From Lampris incognitus (Eukaryota > Chordata > Actinopteri > Lampriformes > Lampridae): DNA of 64,000 bases. The notes beneath the pieces were generated by a model. The model saw nothing but the letters and a program-made list of their open reading frames with translations, ran no database searches and had not been told where the DNA came from. The translations under genes and the position numbers were made by a program. This document shows positions 23,601 to 32,099 of the stretch, one piece after another. Location: assembly GCF_029633865.1 (NCBI RefSeq), contig NC_079212.1, positions 84,550,172-84,614,171 on the forward strand. The letters run 5' to 3'. Numbering within the stretch: position 1 is the first letter of the stretch; every line of letters starts with the position of its first letter.

Positions 23601-26196
23601 GAGCTGAAGATGGGCAAACACACAATTTGCCCATCTTCAGCTTTTATTAGCCTGGGTTGTTTGAAATGTTGTGTGTGATCAGTCAATGCCCCACATCTGA
23701 ATGTCATCAGACCTCTCTTGACAGTTGCACAGATAGAAACTGAACAAACAATGATCAGCAAAGCGCAACTTGTCACCATCAGCTGACACATGTAACTCAC
23801 TCAAGTCTCTTTGTTTAGACCTTTGTTCTGTGGTGCATCAGAAGTGGACCAGTTGGGAAAAATATTTGAGTAAGTATTCTATATGTCTCCACACTTATCT
23901 CTACCCCCCCCCCTTTTCTCCCCAATTGTATTCGGCCAATTACCCCACTCTTCCGAGCCGTTTCAGTTGCTGCTCCACCCCCTCTGCCTATCCGGGGAGG
24001 GCTGCAGACTACCACATGCCTCCTCCCATACATGTGGAGTCGCCAGCCACTTTTCACCTGACAGTGAGGAGTTTCACCAGGGGGATGTAGCGCGTGGGAG
24101 GGTCACGCTATCCCCCCCCCCCCCAGTTCCCCCTCCCCCCCAAACAGGCACCCTGACCAACCAAAGGAGGCGCTAGTGCAGCGACCTGGACACATACCCA
24201 CATTCAGTTTCCCACCCACAGACACGGCCAATGGTGTTTGTAGGGACACCTGACCAAGCCGGAGGTAACACAGGGATTCGCGCTGGCAATCCCCATGTTG
24301 GTAGGCGACGGAATAGACCGCTACTCTACCCGGACGCCCCTTTATATTATACACTTCACTAGAGTCCATACTGACAATGCTCGTTGCCACAAGTGCAACA
24401 AGTCTTTTGCAGGTAAGGGAGGAAACACAAGCAGTATTTCAAAACATCTAGAGAGAGCGCGTCACATACAGGCAGAGAGGTGCAGTGCTGGACTGCCTAG
24501 CTCGTAGCTCATCCACCTCAGGGATGTTATGCCTGCAGCCCACACCACATGGAGCTAACTAGATGAGCTACCTACACATGGTTTAACGGTTAAAAGTAAC
24601 GCTCTGTCCAGACATAAAGTAAAGCAATGTTAATTCTGTTCTTAATTTGTTTTTTCTCTTCAAAAAATAACAATGAACTAATAACAGTACCATTAAAGTA
24701 CCTGATCAATAAGCAGTATCGGTAATAGTAGCAGTACCATTAAAACCTTAACGATGCCCTTCCCTACTTAATTGGCTTTAAAGAGTAGTGGATTCTGGTG
24801 ATGGCCTGGTGGCCTGTCCAGGGTGTCTCCCCGCCTGCTGCCCAATGACTGCTGGGATAGGCTGCAGCACCACCCCCCCACCCCCACCCCCCACGAGAGC
24901 TGGATAAGCGGTTTGGATAATGGATGGATGGATGGATTCTGGCTCCTGAATGTTGATCATGACGTCTATCTGGTTGGACTTTGTGCGTCATTTCAGAGTT
25001 ATCGGCTTGCCGCCGGAAGAAGAGTGGCCAGCTGATGTTACAATTTCAAGGAAGAACTTCCCCCTTCTGTTCCCCCGTCCAATCACAGACTTTGTTCCAG
25101 AGATAAATGAGAAGGGGGCACAACTGCTGCTGGTAAGGACTGTTGTATAATGAGAAGGTTCATCTCGTTCATGTAGACTTTTCAGCACTCAAGAGTCTTG
25201 AAATTAGAGTTAAGTCACAAAAGTATGAAGTATTTTCTCCATGCTCTGTCTGATGAATATCAACGTTAGCCACTGGAATGTTGGACGTGAACACTGGAAA
25301 TTCTTGTGGCGACTGTTGCCAAGGCAACAAGATTACATGATGACTATAAGAACTGAAGAAATGAATTTGTTAAAATTCATGGACCAGCAATGAAACATAG
25401 TCTAGTAAATGTATAATATACAATATGACATATTATTTATAACATATATAACATATATGTTTTATGTTATATATGTTATAATATAACTTATAAAATATGT
25501 TCTATAATATAACATGTTATATAATATATAATACATATAATATAATATATAATGTAATATAACTATAACATGTATATATAACATGCTATAGTTGTATGTT
25601 ATATAACAAATATAACTTTATATAATAACAAATATAAAATGTTGTGTTATATATAACGTATATGTTATATAACATGTTATAGTTGTATGTTATTATATAA
25701 CACTATATTTGTTATATAATAACATACAAATATAGCATGTTATATATATGTGATATTGTTATACAACATATATATATGTAACATGTTTAGATATGTTATA
25801 TAACAACATGTTATATGTTATATAACATAACATGTTATATCATAACAATATAACATAGCCATTGCTAACTTTGGAAGTAATTTCTAGCTTTGTATTGTTT
25901 TTCTACTTTAGGAGTTACTGTAAAAACTTGACAGATGGATAGAAAGTACACTGTAAGCTGAATTTATTTAGAAAATTAAAGACTGACAACCAGTTGTATC
26001 TCCAGTGCACATATAATATCAGTGTCAGTTATGTGGATTTTAATTTTTGCACCTTTACTGATAAAGCCGTTGTCTACCGTTCATGTTTTGTTCACAGGAA
26101 ATGCTGACCTTTGACCCTTCGAGGAGAATATCTGCCCTGAATGCCCTTCAGCACCCGTATTTCAAAGAGGAGGACGTGCCTCAGATGAACAGCTGA
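8642..26196 (+). CDS. cdk4: Cyclin-dependent kinase 4, seven coding exons
   Basis: Cdk4 pairs with D-type cyclins in the nucleus and phosphorylates RB-family proteins to drive G1/S transition. Coding exons are 8642-8859 (exon begins at 8623), 8992-9127, 14398-14565, 20230-20339, 23819-23869, 24997-25132 and 26098-26196. All have AG/GT borders, and the 918 nt encode 305 residues. Visible features are the glycine loop GGGAYG (16-21), catalytic K38, the cyclin-binding helix PVSTVRE (50-56), HRDLKPEN with catalytic D140, DFG (158-160), and the activating T172 in ALTPVV. R27 corresponds to the human position mutated in melanoma. Length (human 303), exon sizes of 110, 51 and 136 nt, and sequence all favour CDK4 over CDK6. 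One oddity is that the conserved APE motif reads PPE (YRPPEVLLQ). The start was chosen because [16 protein letters not shown] aligns with the human N-terminus. Introns are heavily loaded with transposons. Confidence 0.96.
9300..9385 (+). repeat. hAT-type terminal remnant
   Basis: A short stretch with GGGTCCGATCC, GTCGGTATTGG and CTCATCGGATATTGG resembles the ends of a fish hAT family whose BED-finger fragment appears at about 24365-24505. The Tc1 element that follows directly may have split it. The call is tentative. Confidence 0.35.
9391..10988 (-). mobile_element. Decayed Tc1/mariner transposon
   Basis: The element is 1598 bp, flanked by TA on both sides, with inverted repeats of about 200 bp that start CAA(A/G)CCCCA(G/A)TTCCAATGAA. 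On the minus strand, segments of a Tc1 transposase are seen: an N-terminal helix-turn-helix part (about 10765-10466), a central DDE part with [11 protein letters not shown] (10443-9832), and a C-terminal part with [11 protein letters not shown] (9844-9608). The three lie in different frames, so at least two frameshifts disable it. It lies in cdk4 intron 2 (between 9127 and 14398). Confidence 0.88.
9608..10765 (-). pseudogene. Tc1-type transposase, frameshifted
   Basis: The reading order on the minus strand starts with an N-terminal helix-turn-helix region ([20 protein letters not shown] near 10627, [15 protein letters not shown]). Next comes a central RNase-H-like region with the first catalytic Asp in WSDEYSF. 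The end carries the catalytic Glu in [16 protein letters not shown] frameshift near 10455 separates the first two blocks, and another near 9840 separates the last two. No full-length protein can be made. Confidence 0.85.
11030..11620 (+). pseudogene. LINE ORF1 (Gag-like) remnant
   Basis: The frame starting [18 protein letters not shown] is a damaged CCHC zinc knuckle, with one Cys replaced by Phe. An acidic, low-complexity stretch follows, and further on [11 protein letters not shown], a segment typical of the C-terminus of ORF1 of Tx1/L1-type fish LINEs. Frames are broken between the blocks. No reverse transcriptase follows, so this is a truncated copy. Confidence 0.5.
11625..12840. other. 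cdk4 intron 2 segment, unidentified repeat-like sequence
   Basis: Two copies of a TCTGCATGGG(T/C)TAGCAGTTAG motif occur at 11870 and 12148. Each is near CTCCCAGCTGATC and CCAGCTCTCCCAGCC segments, so a short diverged duplication is present. No gene is recognised. Confidence 0.35.
12845..12916 (+). pseudogene. LINE reverse transcriptase fragment (YADD motif)
   Basis: A 72-nt frame reads [15 protein letters not shown] then LYADDTVI. This contains the catalytic YADD box of a non-LTR retrotransposon reverse transcriptase and the preceding IND-P motif. It stops immediately and is followed two bases later by the tail repeat at 12918. It is too short to assign to a clade. Confidence 0.6.
12918..13053 (+). 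repeat. LINE-type 3' tail with ATGG repeats, copy 1
   Basis: The segment runs from GGCCCTGTGATGGCCT through GTCCAGGGTGTCTCCCC and GATAAGCGGTTTGGATAAT into GATGG repeats. The same tail occurs at 24794-24940, 32570-32700 (minus), 41567-41694 and 59944-60062. It looks like the 3' end of a 5'-truncated non-LTR retrotransposon. Confidence 0.6.
13071..13509. mobile_element. Non-autonomous DNA transposon (hAT-like MITE)
   Basis: The ends are inverted repeats, GGGCCCTTTCACACTT at the left and AGTGTGAAAGGGACT at the right. The interior carries repeated GTCCGGACTTT and GGTTCAG motifs and no conserved protein. No clean target-site duplication was found. Confidence 0.55.
13862..14087 (-). repeat. tRNA-derived SINE, copy 2 (head half)
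   Basis: Only the tRNA-like head and adjacent body of the main SINE family are present, in minus orientation. The tail half is missing. Confidence 0.75.
14570..15320. other. cdk4 intron 3 proximal part, no gene seen
   Basis: Ordinary intronic sequence. A segment near 14703 (TAAGCATAGCAGGATAAACA) is also found at 58091 in the MITE of agap2 intron 8, so a fragment of that MITE family may lie here. Confidence 0.35.
15325..15568. mobile_element. PIF/Harbinger-type MITE with TTA duplication
   Basis: The 244-bp element starts TGCCCCTTTTCCACTAC and ends GTAGTGGAAAAGGGGCA, so the ends are inverted repeats. TTA lies immediately on both sides (15322-15324 and 15569-15571), the target-site duplication typical of PIF/Harbinger elements. 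GGTACC and CTCGACTCGACT motifs recur in both orientations. There is no coding capacity. Confidence 0.8.
15891..18973 (+). mobile_element. Decayed hAT transposon
   Basis: The left end begins CAGGGTTATTATAGTTAAC. The right end (ACTATAGTAACTGCAACCC) is a diverged inverted copy. Both ends are rich in AAACTAAAACTA motifs, as in the common fish hAT family of this type. The interior encodes a broken BED-finger/hAT transposase. The element lies in cdk4 intron 3 (between 14565 and 20230). An 8-bp duplication could not be confirmed. Confidence 0.75.
16235..18230 (+). pseudogene. hAT (ZBED-like) transposase, multiply broken
   Basis: An N-terminal BED zinc-finger segment ([10 protein letters not shown], then [12 protein letters not shown], then [16 protein letters not shown] after a frameshift at about 16375) opens the gene. 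Catalytic-core segments follow: [10 protein letters not shown] near 16770 and [16 protein letters not shown] near 16978. [14 protein letters not shown] block lies near 17325. The C-terminal dimerisation region is at 17565-18230 ([21 protein letters not shown]). Stops or frameshifts lie near 16375, 16660, 16800, 17085 and 17500, so the gene is dead. Confidence 0.85.
18975..19700. repeat. GA-rich intron with 30-bp tandem repeat
   Basis: Within cdk4 intron 3 a 30-bp unit (GTGAGGGAATAGGTGGATAG plus about 10 bases) is repeated about four times from 19095 to 19205, in purine-rich surroundings. The rest of the stretch has no recognisable gene. The long minus-strand open frames here are products of the repeat. 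Confidence 0.6.
19706..20158 (+). repeat. tRNA-derived SINE, copy 3
   Basis: A full copy in plus orientation: head with GTAGCGTGGCGGTC and GGTTCGAATCCCC, body with AATTGGCCGTGTCTG and AAGCCGGATGTGGG, and an A-rich tail. It ends only about 70 bp before cdk4 coding exon 4 at 20230. Confidence 0.85.
20706..21380. repeat. 40-bp minisatellite, about 17 copies
   Basis: Tandem 40-bp units (core CAGTGATGGCTTAAGCCAGA followed by AGAAGTATGTGATTTAGATC) run for about 675 bp with only scattered substitutions. The TTAAGCCAGA core is constant. The array lies in cdk4 intron 4 between coding exons 4 and 5. There are no unique spacers, so it is not a CRISPR array. Confidence 0.95.
21381..23800. other. cdk4 intron 4 distal part, MITE-like pieces
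   Basis: From about 21701 a CCCCTTTCACACTGGCC end begins a hAT-type non-autonomous sequence, but its matching right end was not found. A LINE tail fragment lies near 22798-22855. No gene was recognised. Confidence 0.35.
23904..24340 (-). repeat. tRNA-derived SINE, copy 4
   Basis: A minus-oriented copy with its C/T-rich (A-tail complement) end at 23904 and tRNA-like head at 24340. Its tail lies only 34 bp downstream of the donor of the 51-nt cdk4 exon (exon end 23869). Confidence 0.85.
24365..24505 (+). pseudogene. BED zinc-finger fragment of a hAT transposase
   Basis: The frame reads [10 protein letters not shown] then [11 protein letters not shown], a C2-H-H arrangement as in BED fingers at the start of hAT transposases. 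It ends in a stop soon after and no transposase core follows. Confidence 0.55.
24794..24940 (+). repeat. LINE-type 3' tail with ATGG repeats, copy 2
   Basis: Same tail as at 12918: GTGATGGCCTGGTGGCCTG, GTCCAGGGTGTCTCCCC, GATAAGCGGTTTGGATAAT, then GATGG repeats. It contains an internal C-rich expansion near 24870. It ends about 55 bp before cdk4 coding exon 6. Confidence 0.6.
25410..25858. repeat. AT-rich palindromic tract
   Basis: About 450 bp consist almost only of variants of TATAACATGTTATA and ATATGTTATAT, in both orientations. Any short piece can pair with many others to form hairpins. The tract lies in cdk4 intron 6 between the exons ending 25132 and starting 26098. Confidence 0.85.
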
Positions 26197-27170
26197 GATG
26201 CAGTGATGAGATATGTCATCTAAGTCTGAACCTGACCTAATGTAAATGATTTGTTTTTTTCTTTCATTTGGTGCGTTGCCTCTCAAGGCGTCTGAGACTT
26301 GGGGTCATGCCGCGGGATATCGGGCTATTTTATTTTGTTACGTATAACCCTTGCAGATCCTCTCACCTGATGGAGTCCTTGTTTCTTGAATATGAAATTG
26401 AACAAAGGGGGATTGATTGGAAAGCTCCGTCGGCACAGCGTCAGATGCCGTTATTTGTTGTATCCTAGAGGAGCAGTAGTGTTGTCGTTCCTTCCTGTAG
26501 GTCTGTTTTCTCGTGTTAATCCTGCCTCGATCTGCGTTAATGTCAAACTCTTATTCCAGTCTGTCGTCGTTGAACTGTCCGTAGCCATGTTCGTGCTGAA
26601 TGGCATCAGTAAGCGTGTGGTGTCTGAAAATAGTCCTTCTGTACTGCTAGCCTGCTGTGTGTGGAGGGGGGGGGCACCTAGCGGTAGCAGGGTGTAATAA
26701 GCAGCAGGCCACGCAGCGTCTCAGACAACACCTCTGCAGTTGATGTCGACCTGCTGCAGGGGTCGTTTCTTTTGACATAGGACTGTAAAGACTTGACGTA
26801 GAGGGTGGGAACGAAGCGCAGCCCGGACTGAAACTTGTAGGACACTGCGGGCATCTGGTGCAGCGCTAACTGGTCGAGTCACCTGGGTGCCTTTCATTTT
26901 ATTATAATCTTTTCCACTACATAAAACAGTGAGTTGTATTGAAAGGATTAATGTGGATGTAAATGAACAAAAGAGAGTATGGACGATGTGAAAGTGGTCT
27001 GACGTGGGAAGTGTAACTGAGAAAATGTGGACAGACAACACAGAGTGGAATGTGCAGATGTATTGATTTGATGAATGGACTTGTGAGTAAAATGTTGTTG
27101 TGATTGTTTTTCCTCCGTTCCTGCAACAAACCATCACTGCAAAGATCAATAAAAGCTGTTTTAATCGCAG
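26197..27170 (+). promoter_or_regulatory. cdk4: cdk4 3' untranslated region and poly(A) signal
   Basis: The stop codon TGA at 26194-26196 is followed by non-coding sequence. A canonical AATAAA lies at 27148-27153, suggesting cleavage shortly after. That gives a 3' UTR of roughly 970 nt. Minus-strand open frames across this region have no recognisable domains. Confidence 0.65.
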
Positions 27171-28080
27171 TGTTATTTGTGTGTTTGTATGTCGAGCAGA
27201 ACCGCACACACACCCACGCCTTCACTCTCGGAACACGTGCACCTGCAGACCGCTGACGCGAGGTCTTCTCAGTAGACTCCCGTGGATCTGGAAGACCCAC
27301 TGAAGGGATAACAAAACCAGACTTCAGAGTACCAGCAGCATGAGTCTTGATTATCTGCCCTGTCACGTGAGCTGGTGAAAGACCCCTGCAGGTGCTTCTG
27401 TCCAGGGAGCACGTCCCCAGTAAGCTGACTTTTGGTAGAAGAAGTGAAGAAAGTTATGGTGTGTAGATAATGTCACCACGCATTTAGGATCTTGTCACGA
27501 TGGCCGTTGCAAAAAACTTGAGAGGTGAAAATATTTACATGCATGTTCAGTGGATGGGATTGTTTAACTTTTAAGTGAGGGAATGAAAATAAAGAGACTT
27601 TTAAATTAAACGGTTGTTTGCTAATGCATGGACTAACATCTGCTCCGGTGTCCGACGCTGAAGTTTGCTCAGGTTTTTTTCTACTTTTCCCCACATTAAG
27701 ATTTTTGTATCCTTTAGAGAAGTCCTGGGCAAGGCTCAGAGAGAACACAACTTCTCTCAACATGCGATAAGAAGTTGTGCCTCAGTGTTGGTCTCTCAGT
27801 CAGCACAGCCCAGCTTCTGCAGGTGAGAGACGTTCACACACCAGCATGCCGAGCTGAGCAAACCTGAACCCCAACTCCAGCCCTGACCCTCACCGTGTCT
27901 CTAACCGGCATGTGATCATATAAAGCTCAGGGACATGACGTCACATGCTGATCTGTCAGCATCTCTCGTGTATTCGCAGAAAGCTGTCTCAATGACGCGG
28001 CGCTCAGGAAACCCTGAGCGGTGGAACTTCTGCCCAATAAATCAGACTTGTAATTGCAATTCTCTTATGATGTGATGAAA
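27171..28080. other. Intergenic stretch after cdk4, no gene seen
   Basis: Unique-looking sequence. No exon of tspan31, which lies between CDK4 and AGAP2 in mammals, was recognised here or further on. Confidence 0.4.
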
Positions 28081-28083
28081 CTT

Positions 28084-28085
<2 letters not shown>

Positions 28086-28152
<67 letters not shown>
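28086..28152. repeat. Compound (AT)n(GT)n microsatellite
   Basis: A short AT run passes into an uninterrupted GT run of about 50 bases. Confidence 0.95.
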
Positions 28153-28153
<1 letters not shown>

Positions 28154-28159
28154 CGCACC

Positions 28160-28680
28160 TCTGCCAAGTAAGAAAAGTGCGTCATGAATGATTTGAAGAC
28201 ACATCCCAGGATGCACTGGGACACATCATCAGTGATGTTTCCTGAGGTCCTCGGGGTTTTCGGGTCTTTAAACATCATACACCCTCGCCCAGGTGACCCA
28301 GCCAGGGTTAACCAGGCCCTGGCTTGTGTCCCAGCAGCATTGGCCCACTGATCACTCCTGATCCAAAGCCATCTGGAGGCCCTCTCTGCAGCCTCCATGG
28401 AAGACTTGATGGCTTTCCTTTTAGCAGCCCCAGTGATGCCAAGTAGAGTGTAGAGCTTGCTTGCACAGTGAGCGGCCAGCAAAGCCTCTACACCCCACTT
28501 CAATGGGTTCACAGCATGCCTTCCAACCTCTCCTCCGGCACCGATCCGCCACCTCCTGGTACTTTGACCGCTTCCGCTCATTTGCCTCCTCAATCCAGTC
28601 TTCCCAGGGAACCGTCAGCGATACCAGGAGCACCTGTTTTGAAGAGGCTGACGATAGTTCTATGTCTAATTTTACCAATG
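28160..28680 (-). pseudogene. Retroelement protein fragment, frameshifted
   Basis: On the minus strand a frame from 28678 reads VSLTVPWEDWIEEANERKRS and CCEPIEVGCRGFAGRSL. It continues after a frameshift as KLYTLLGITGAAKRKAIKSS, then AAERASRWLWIRSDQW. I recognise this as the C-terminal part of a polyprotein from fish retroelements, but I cannot name the family. The frame change near 28450 and the missing upstream part make it a relic. Confidence 0.55.
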
Positions 28681-28922
28681 TTTTTTTGTTTGTTTGTTTA
28701 ATTTCCCCCCTTTTTCTCCCCAGTTGTAGCTGGCAAATGGGCTAATAATACACACTCTTCCGCATTCCGACTCGGCCAGCTCGATCATTTCCGGGCAGCG
28801 CCGGAAGTGACACGGACAACTAACAACAGCGAAGCATTTTTCGTTCGGTCTCGTCAAGAGCTACTCAAACTCACGATTGACGGCGTTAGTTACATATAAA
28901 TGCAATCTCCATCCAAGAAGCA

Positions 28923-28995
28923 TGCCGTACGTCCGTTACCGAAAGGAGAAGGGCTTCAAACTTTACATTTCAAGCTACGTCCACAATTACGAAGG
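28923..28995 (+). other. Orphan exon-like segment of unknown origin
   Basis: An ATG in GC-rich context, 18 bp after a TATAAA-like ACATATAAATG, opens MPYVRYRKEKGFKLYISSYV followed by HNYEG. It ends in a donor-like GTAAGA at 28996. It could be the first exon of a gene or of a transposon. No continuation was found and I do not recognise the protein. Confidence 0.25.
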
Positions 28996-29587
28996 TAAGA
29001 TCCTGATGCCTAATGTTAGCACCTAGCATGTTTTGTACTAGCCAACGCTAGCTAAGTGGTAGGTACCTGCTAACGTGATGCTCCTATGTGTCAGCCCCTG
29101 TTACGGTTTTCCTCACGTCATTGTCAGTCTCGGTTTCAAACAAGGATTCAGCAGAACTCTCCAGTAGGGCTGAGCTGGGCGGTACCGGCACTTTTTACCT
29201 TATATAGCTGTTTTCAAACAAGGTATAGGACGAGACGGTACCGTCTATGTCGATATAGTTTGATGTTGCGTTAAAATGCATAACCCGTTTCTTAACACTA
29301 GAACGACCGGGCTTTCACTCCGACCCAAAACGACCATGGGCGGTCAAAGTGTAGAAGATGTAAAAATGTGGACTTGTATATCGATTATATTGTTGCAAAG
29401 CCGCCTGGTTGCTTGGACAACGATGGGTGTCACCGACATGCATCGTCTCTCAGAGAAGGTGAAGAAGAAGCATAACACGTCGAACATGCGTATGGACAGT
29501 TAGTTGCCTGAAACTTTCAGCTTTCATGAGTCTGTAATGCCACACTGTTGGATGAGAGCTACAGGATAGCTGTATTTATATATGTAT

Positions 29588-29638
29588 GTATGCACACACA
29601 CACACACACGCGCACACACACACACACACACACACACA
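29588..29638. repeat. CA microsatellite at the Tc1 left end
   Basis: A CA run with a single CG interruption directly abuts the left inverted repeat of the Tc1 element, where a TA dinucleotide would be expected. Confidence 0.9.
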
Positions 29639-31271
29639 GTGCATCCAGAAAGTATTCACACCCCTTCACTTTCCCCACATTTTGTTATGTTACAGCCTTA
29701 TTCCAAAATTGATTAAATTCCTTTTTTTTCCTCATATCTACACACAATACCCCATAATGACAAAGTGAAAAAGGTTTTGTAGAAAATTTTTGCAAATTTA
29801 TTAAAAATAAAAAACAAATATTGCATGTACATAAGTATTCACACCCTTTGCTATGACACTCAAAATTGAGCTCAGGTTCATCCTGTTTCCACTGATCATC
29901 CTTGAGATGTTTCTACATCTTCATTGGAGTCCACCTCTAGTAAATTCAATTGATCGGACATGATTTGGAAAGGCGCACACCTGTCTATATAAGGTCCCAC
30001 TGTTGACAGTGCATGTCAGAGCAGAAACCAAGCCATGAAGTCAAGGAATTGTCTGTAGACCTCCGAGACAGGATTGTATCAAGGCACAGATCTGGGGAAG
30101 GGTACAAAAAACATTTCTACAGCTTTGAAGGTCCCGAAGAGCACAGTGGTCTCCATCATTCGTAAATGGAAGAAGTTTGGATCCACCAGGACTCTTCCTA
30201 GAGCTGGCCGCCCAGCCAAACTGAGCAATCGGGGGAGAAGAGCCTTGGTCAGGGAGGTGACCAAGAACCTGATGGTCACTCTGACAGAGCTCCAGCGTTC
30301 CTCTGTGGAGATGGGAGAACCTTCCAGAAGGACAACCATCTCTGCAGCACTCCACCAATCAGGCCTTTATGGTAGAGTGGCCAGACAGAAGCCTCTGCTC
30401 AGTAAAAGGCACATGACAGCCCGCTTGGAGTTTGCCAGAAAGCACCTAAAGGACTCTCAGACCATGAGAAACAAGATTCTCTGGTCTGATGAAACCAAGA
30501 TTGAACTCTTTGGCCTTAATGCCAAACGTCACGTTAGGAGGAAACCAGGCACCTCTCATCACCTTGCTAATACCATCCCTACAGTGAAGCATGGTGGTGG
30601 CAGCATCATGCTGTGGGGATGTTCTCCAGCGGCAGGAACTGGGAGACTAGTCAGGATCGAGGGAAACATGAATGGAGCAAAGTACAGAGAGATCCTTGAT
30701 GAAAACCTGCTCCAGAGCGCTCAGGACCTCAGACTGGGGCGAAGGTTTACCGTTCAACACGACAACGACCCTAAGCACACAGCCAAGACAACGAAGGAGT
30801 GGCTTCGGGACAAGTCTGTGAATGTCCTTGAGTGGCCCAGCCAGAGCCCAGACTTGAACCCCATTGAACATCCCTGGAAAGACCTGAAAATAGCTGTGCA
30901 GCGACGCTCCCCATCTAACCTTACAGAGCTCGAGAGGATCTGCAGAGAAGAATGGGAGAAATACCCCAAATATAGGTGTGCCAAGCTTGTAGCTTCATAC
31001 CCAAGGAGACTTGAGGCTGTAATCGCTGCCAAGGGTGCCTCAACCAAGTACTGAGTAAAGGGTGTGAATAGTTATGTACATGCAATATTTCAGTTTTTTA
31101 TTTTTAATAAATTTGCAAAAATTTCTACAAAACCTTTTTCGCTTTGTCATTATGGGGTATTGTGTGTAGATTGATGAGAGAAAAAAGGAATTTAATCCAT
31201 TTTGGAATAAGGCTGTAACATAACAAAATGTGTGGAAATTGAAGGGGTGTGAATACTTTCCGGATGCACTG
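29637..31271 (+). mobile_element. Tc1/mariner transposon, nearly full length
   Basis: The element is about 1635 bp. The left end (CAGTGCATCCAGAAAGTATT) is matched by an inverted right end (AATACTTTCCGGATGCACTG), with inverted repeats of about 200 bp including CTTTTTCACTTTGTCATTAT-type sequence. TA follows the right end at 31272. The left TA has been lost into the neighbouring CA repeat. The transposase reads in the same orientation. Confidence 0.92.
30034..31054 (+). pseudogene. Tc1 transposase with N-terminal frameshifts
   Basis: This is a DD34E transposase that cuts and pastes the surrounding element. From about 30085 the frame is open to the stop at 31052-31054. It carries the second helix-turn-helix (AGRPAKLS), catalytic Asp in WSDETKIELFG, catalytic Asp in VQHDNDPKHTA and catalytic Glu in SPDLNPIEHPW. 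The natural start at 30034 (ATGAAGTCAAGG) is in another frame: a missing base after the third codon leads to an early stop. The open frame therefore lacks about 15 N-terminal residues and begins without an ATG. It was probably disabled recently. Confidence 0.85.
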
Positions 31272-31660
31272 TATATATATACACTACCGTTCAAAAGTTT
31301 GGGATCACCCAAACAATTTCGTGTTTTCCATGAAAAGTCACACTTATTCACCACCATATGTTGTGAAATGAATAGAAAATAGAGTCAAGACATTGACAAG
31401 GTTAGAAATAATGATTTGTATTTGAAATAAGATTTTTTTTACATCAAACTTTGCTTTCGTCAAAGAATCCTCCATTTGCAGCAATTACAGCATTGCAGAC
31501 CTTTGGCATTCTAGCTGTTAATTTGTTGAGGTAATCTGGAGAAATTGCACCCCACGCTTCCAGAAGCAGCTCCCACAAGTTGGATTGGTTGGATGGGCAC
31601 TTCTTTGAGCAGATTGAGTTTCTGGAGCATCACATTTGTGGGGTCAATTAAACGCTCAAA

Positions 31661-31855
31661 ATGGCCAGAAAAAGAGAACTTTCATCTGAAACTCGACAGT
31701 CTATTCTTGTTCTTAGAAATGAAGGCTATTCCATGCGAGAAATTGCTAAGAAATTGAAGATTTCCTACACCGGTGTGTACTACTCCCTTCAGAGGACAGC
31801 ACAAACAGGCTCTAACAGGTACTATTTAATGAAGATGCCAGTTGGGGACCTGTGA
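31661..31855 (+). pseudogene. Tc1 transposase N-terminus, left-arm copy
   Basis: It opens with ATG and reads MARKRELSSETRQSILVLRN then EGYSMREIAKKLKISYTGVY, the first helix-turn-helix of a Tc1 transposase. Homology ends at QTGSN (about 31817), where the inverted-copy junction lies. No catalytic domain is present. Confidence 0.85.
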
Positions 31856-32099
31856 GGCGTCTGTTTCTCAAACTAGAGACTCTAATGTACTTATCTTCTT
31901 GCTCAGTTGTGCAACGCGGCCTCCCACTTCTTTTTCTACTCTGGTTAGAGCCTGTTTGCGCTGTCCTCTGAAGGGAGTAGTACACACCGGTGTAGGAAAT
32001 CTTCAATTTCTTAGCAATTTCTCGCATGGAATAGCCTTCATTTCTAAGAACAAGAATAGACTGTCGAGTTTCAGATGAAACTTCTCTTTTTCTGGCCAT
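31812..32099 (-). pseudogene. Tc1 transposase N-terminus, right-arm copy
   Basis: The same start is read on the opposite strand from 32099, with a single difference near the N-terminus (E to V in the RKRE segment). This copy runs further through the central spacer: KRSGRPRCTTEQEDKYI and RRLTGPQLASSLN. It therefore shows the original gene order before the 3' part was lost. It ends at a stop near the junction. Confidence 0.85.

Noticed and set aside
26721-27366. Minus-strand open frames of 162 and 149 codons
   Set aside because: They lie antisense to the cdk4 3' UTR and its poly(A) signal, with no recognisable domain or splice structure.
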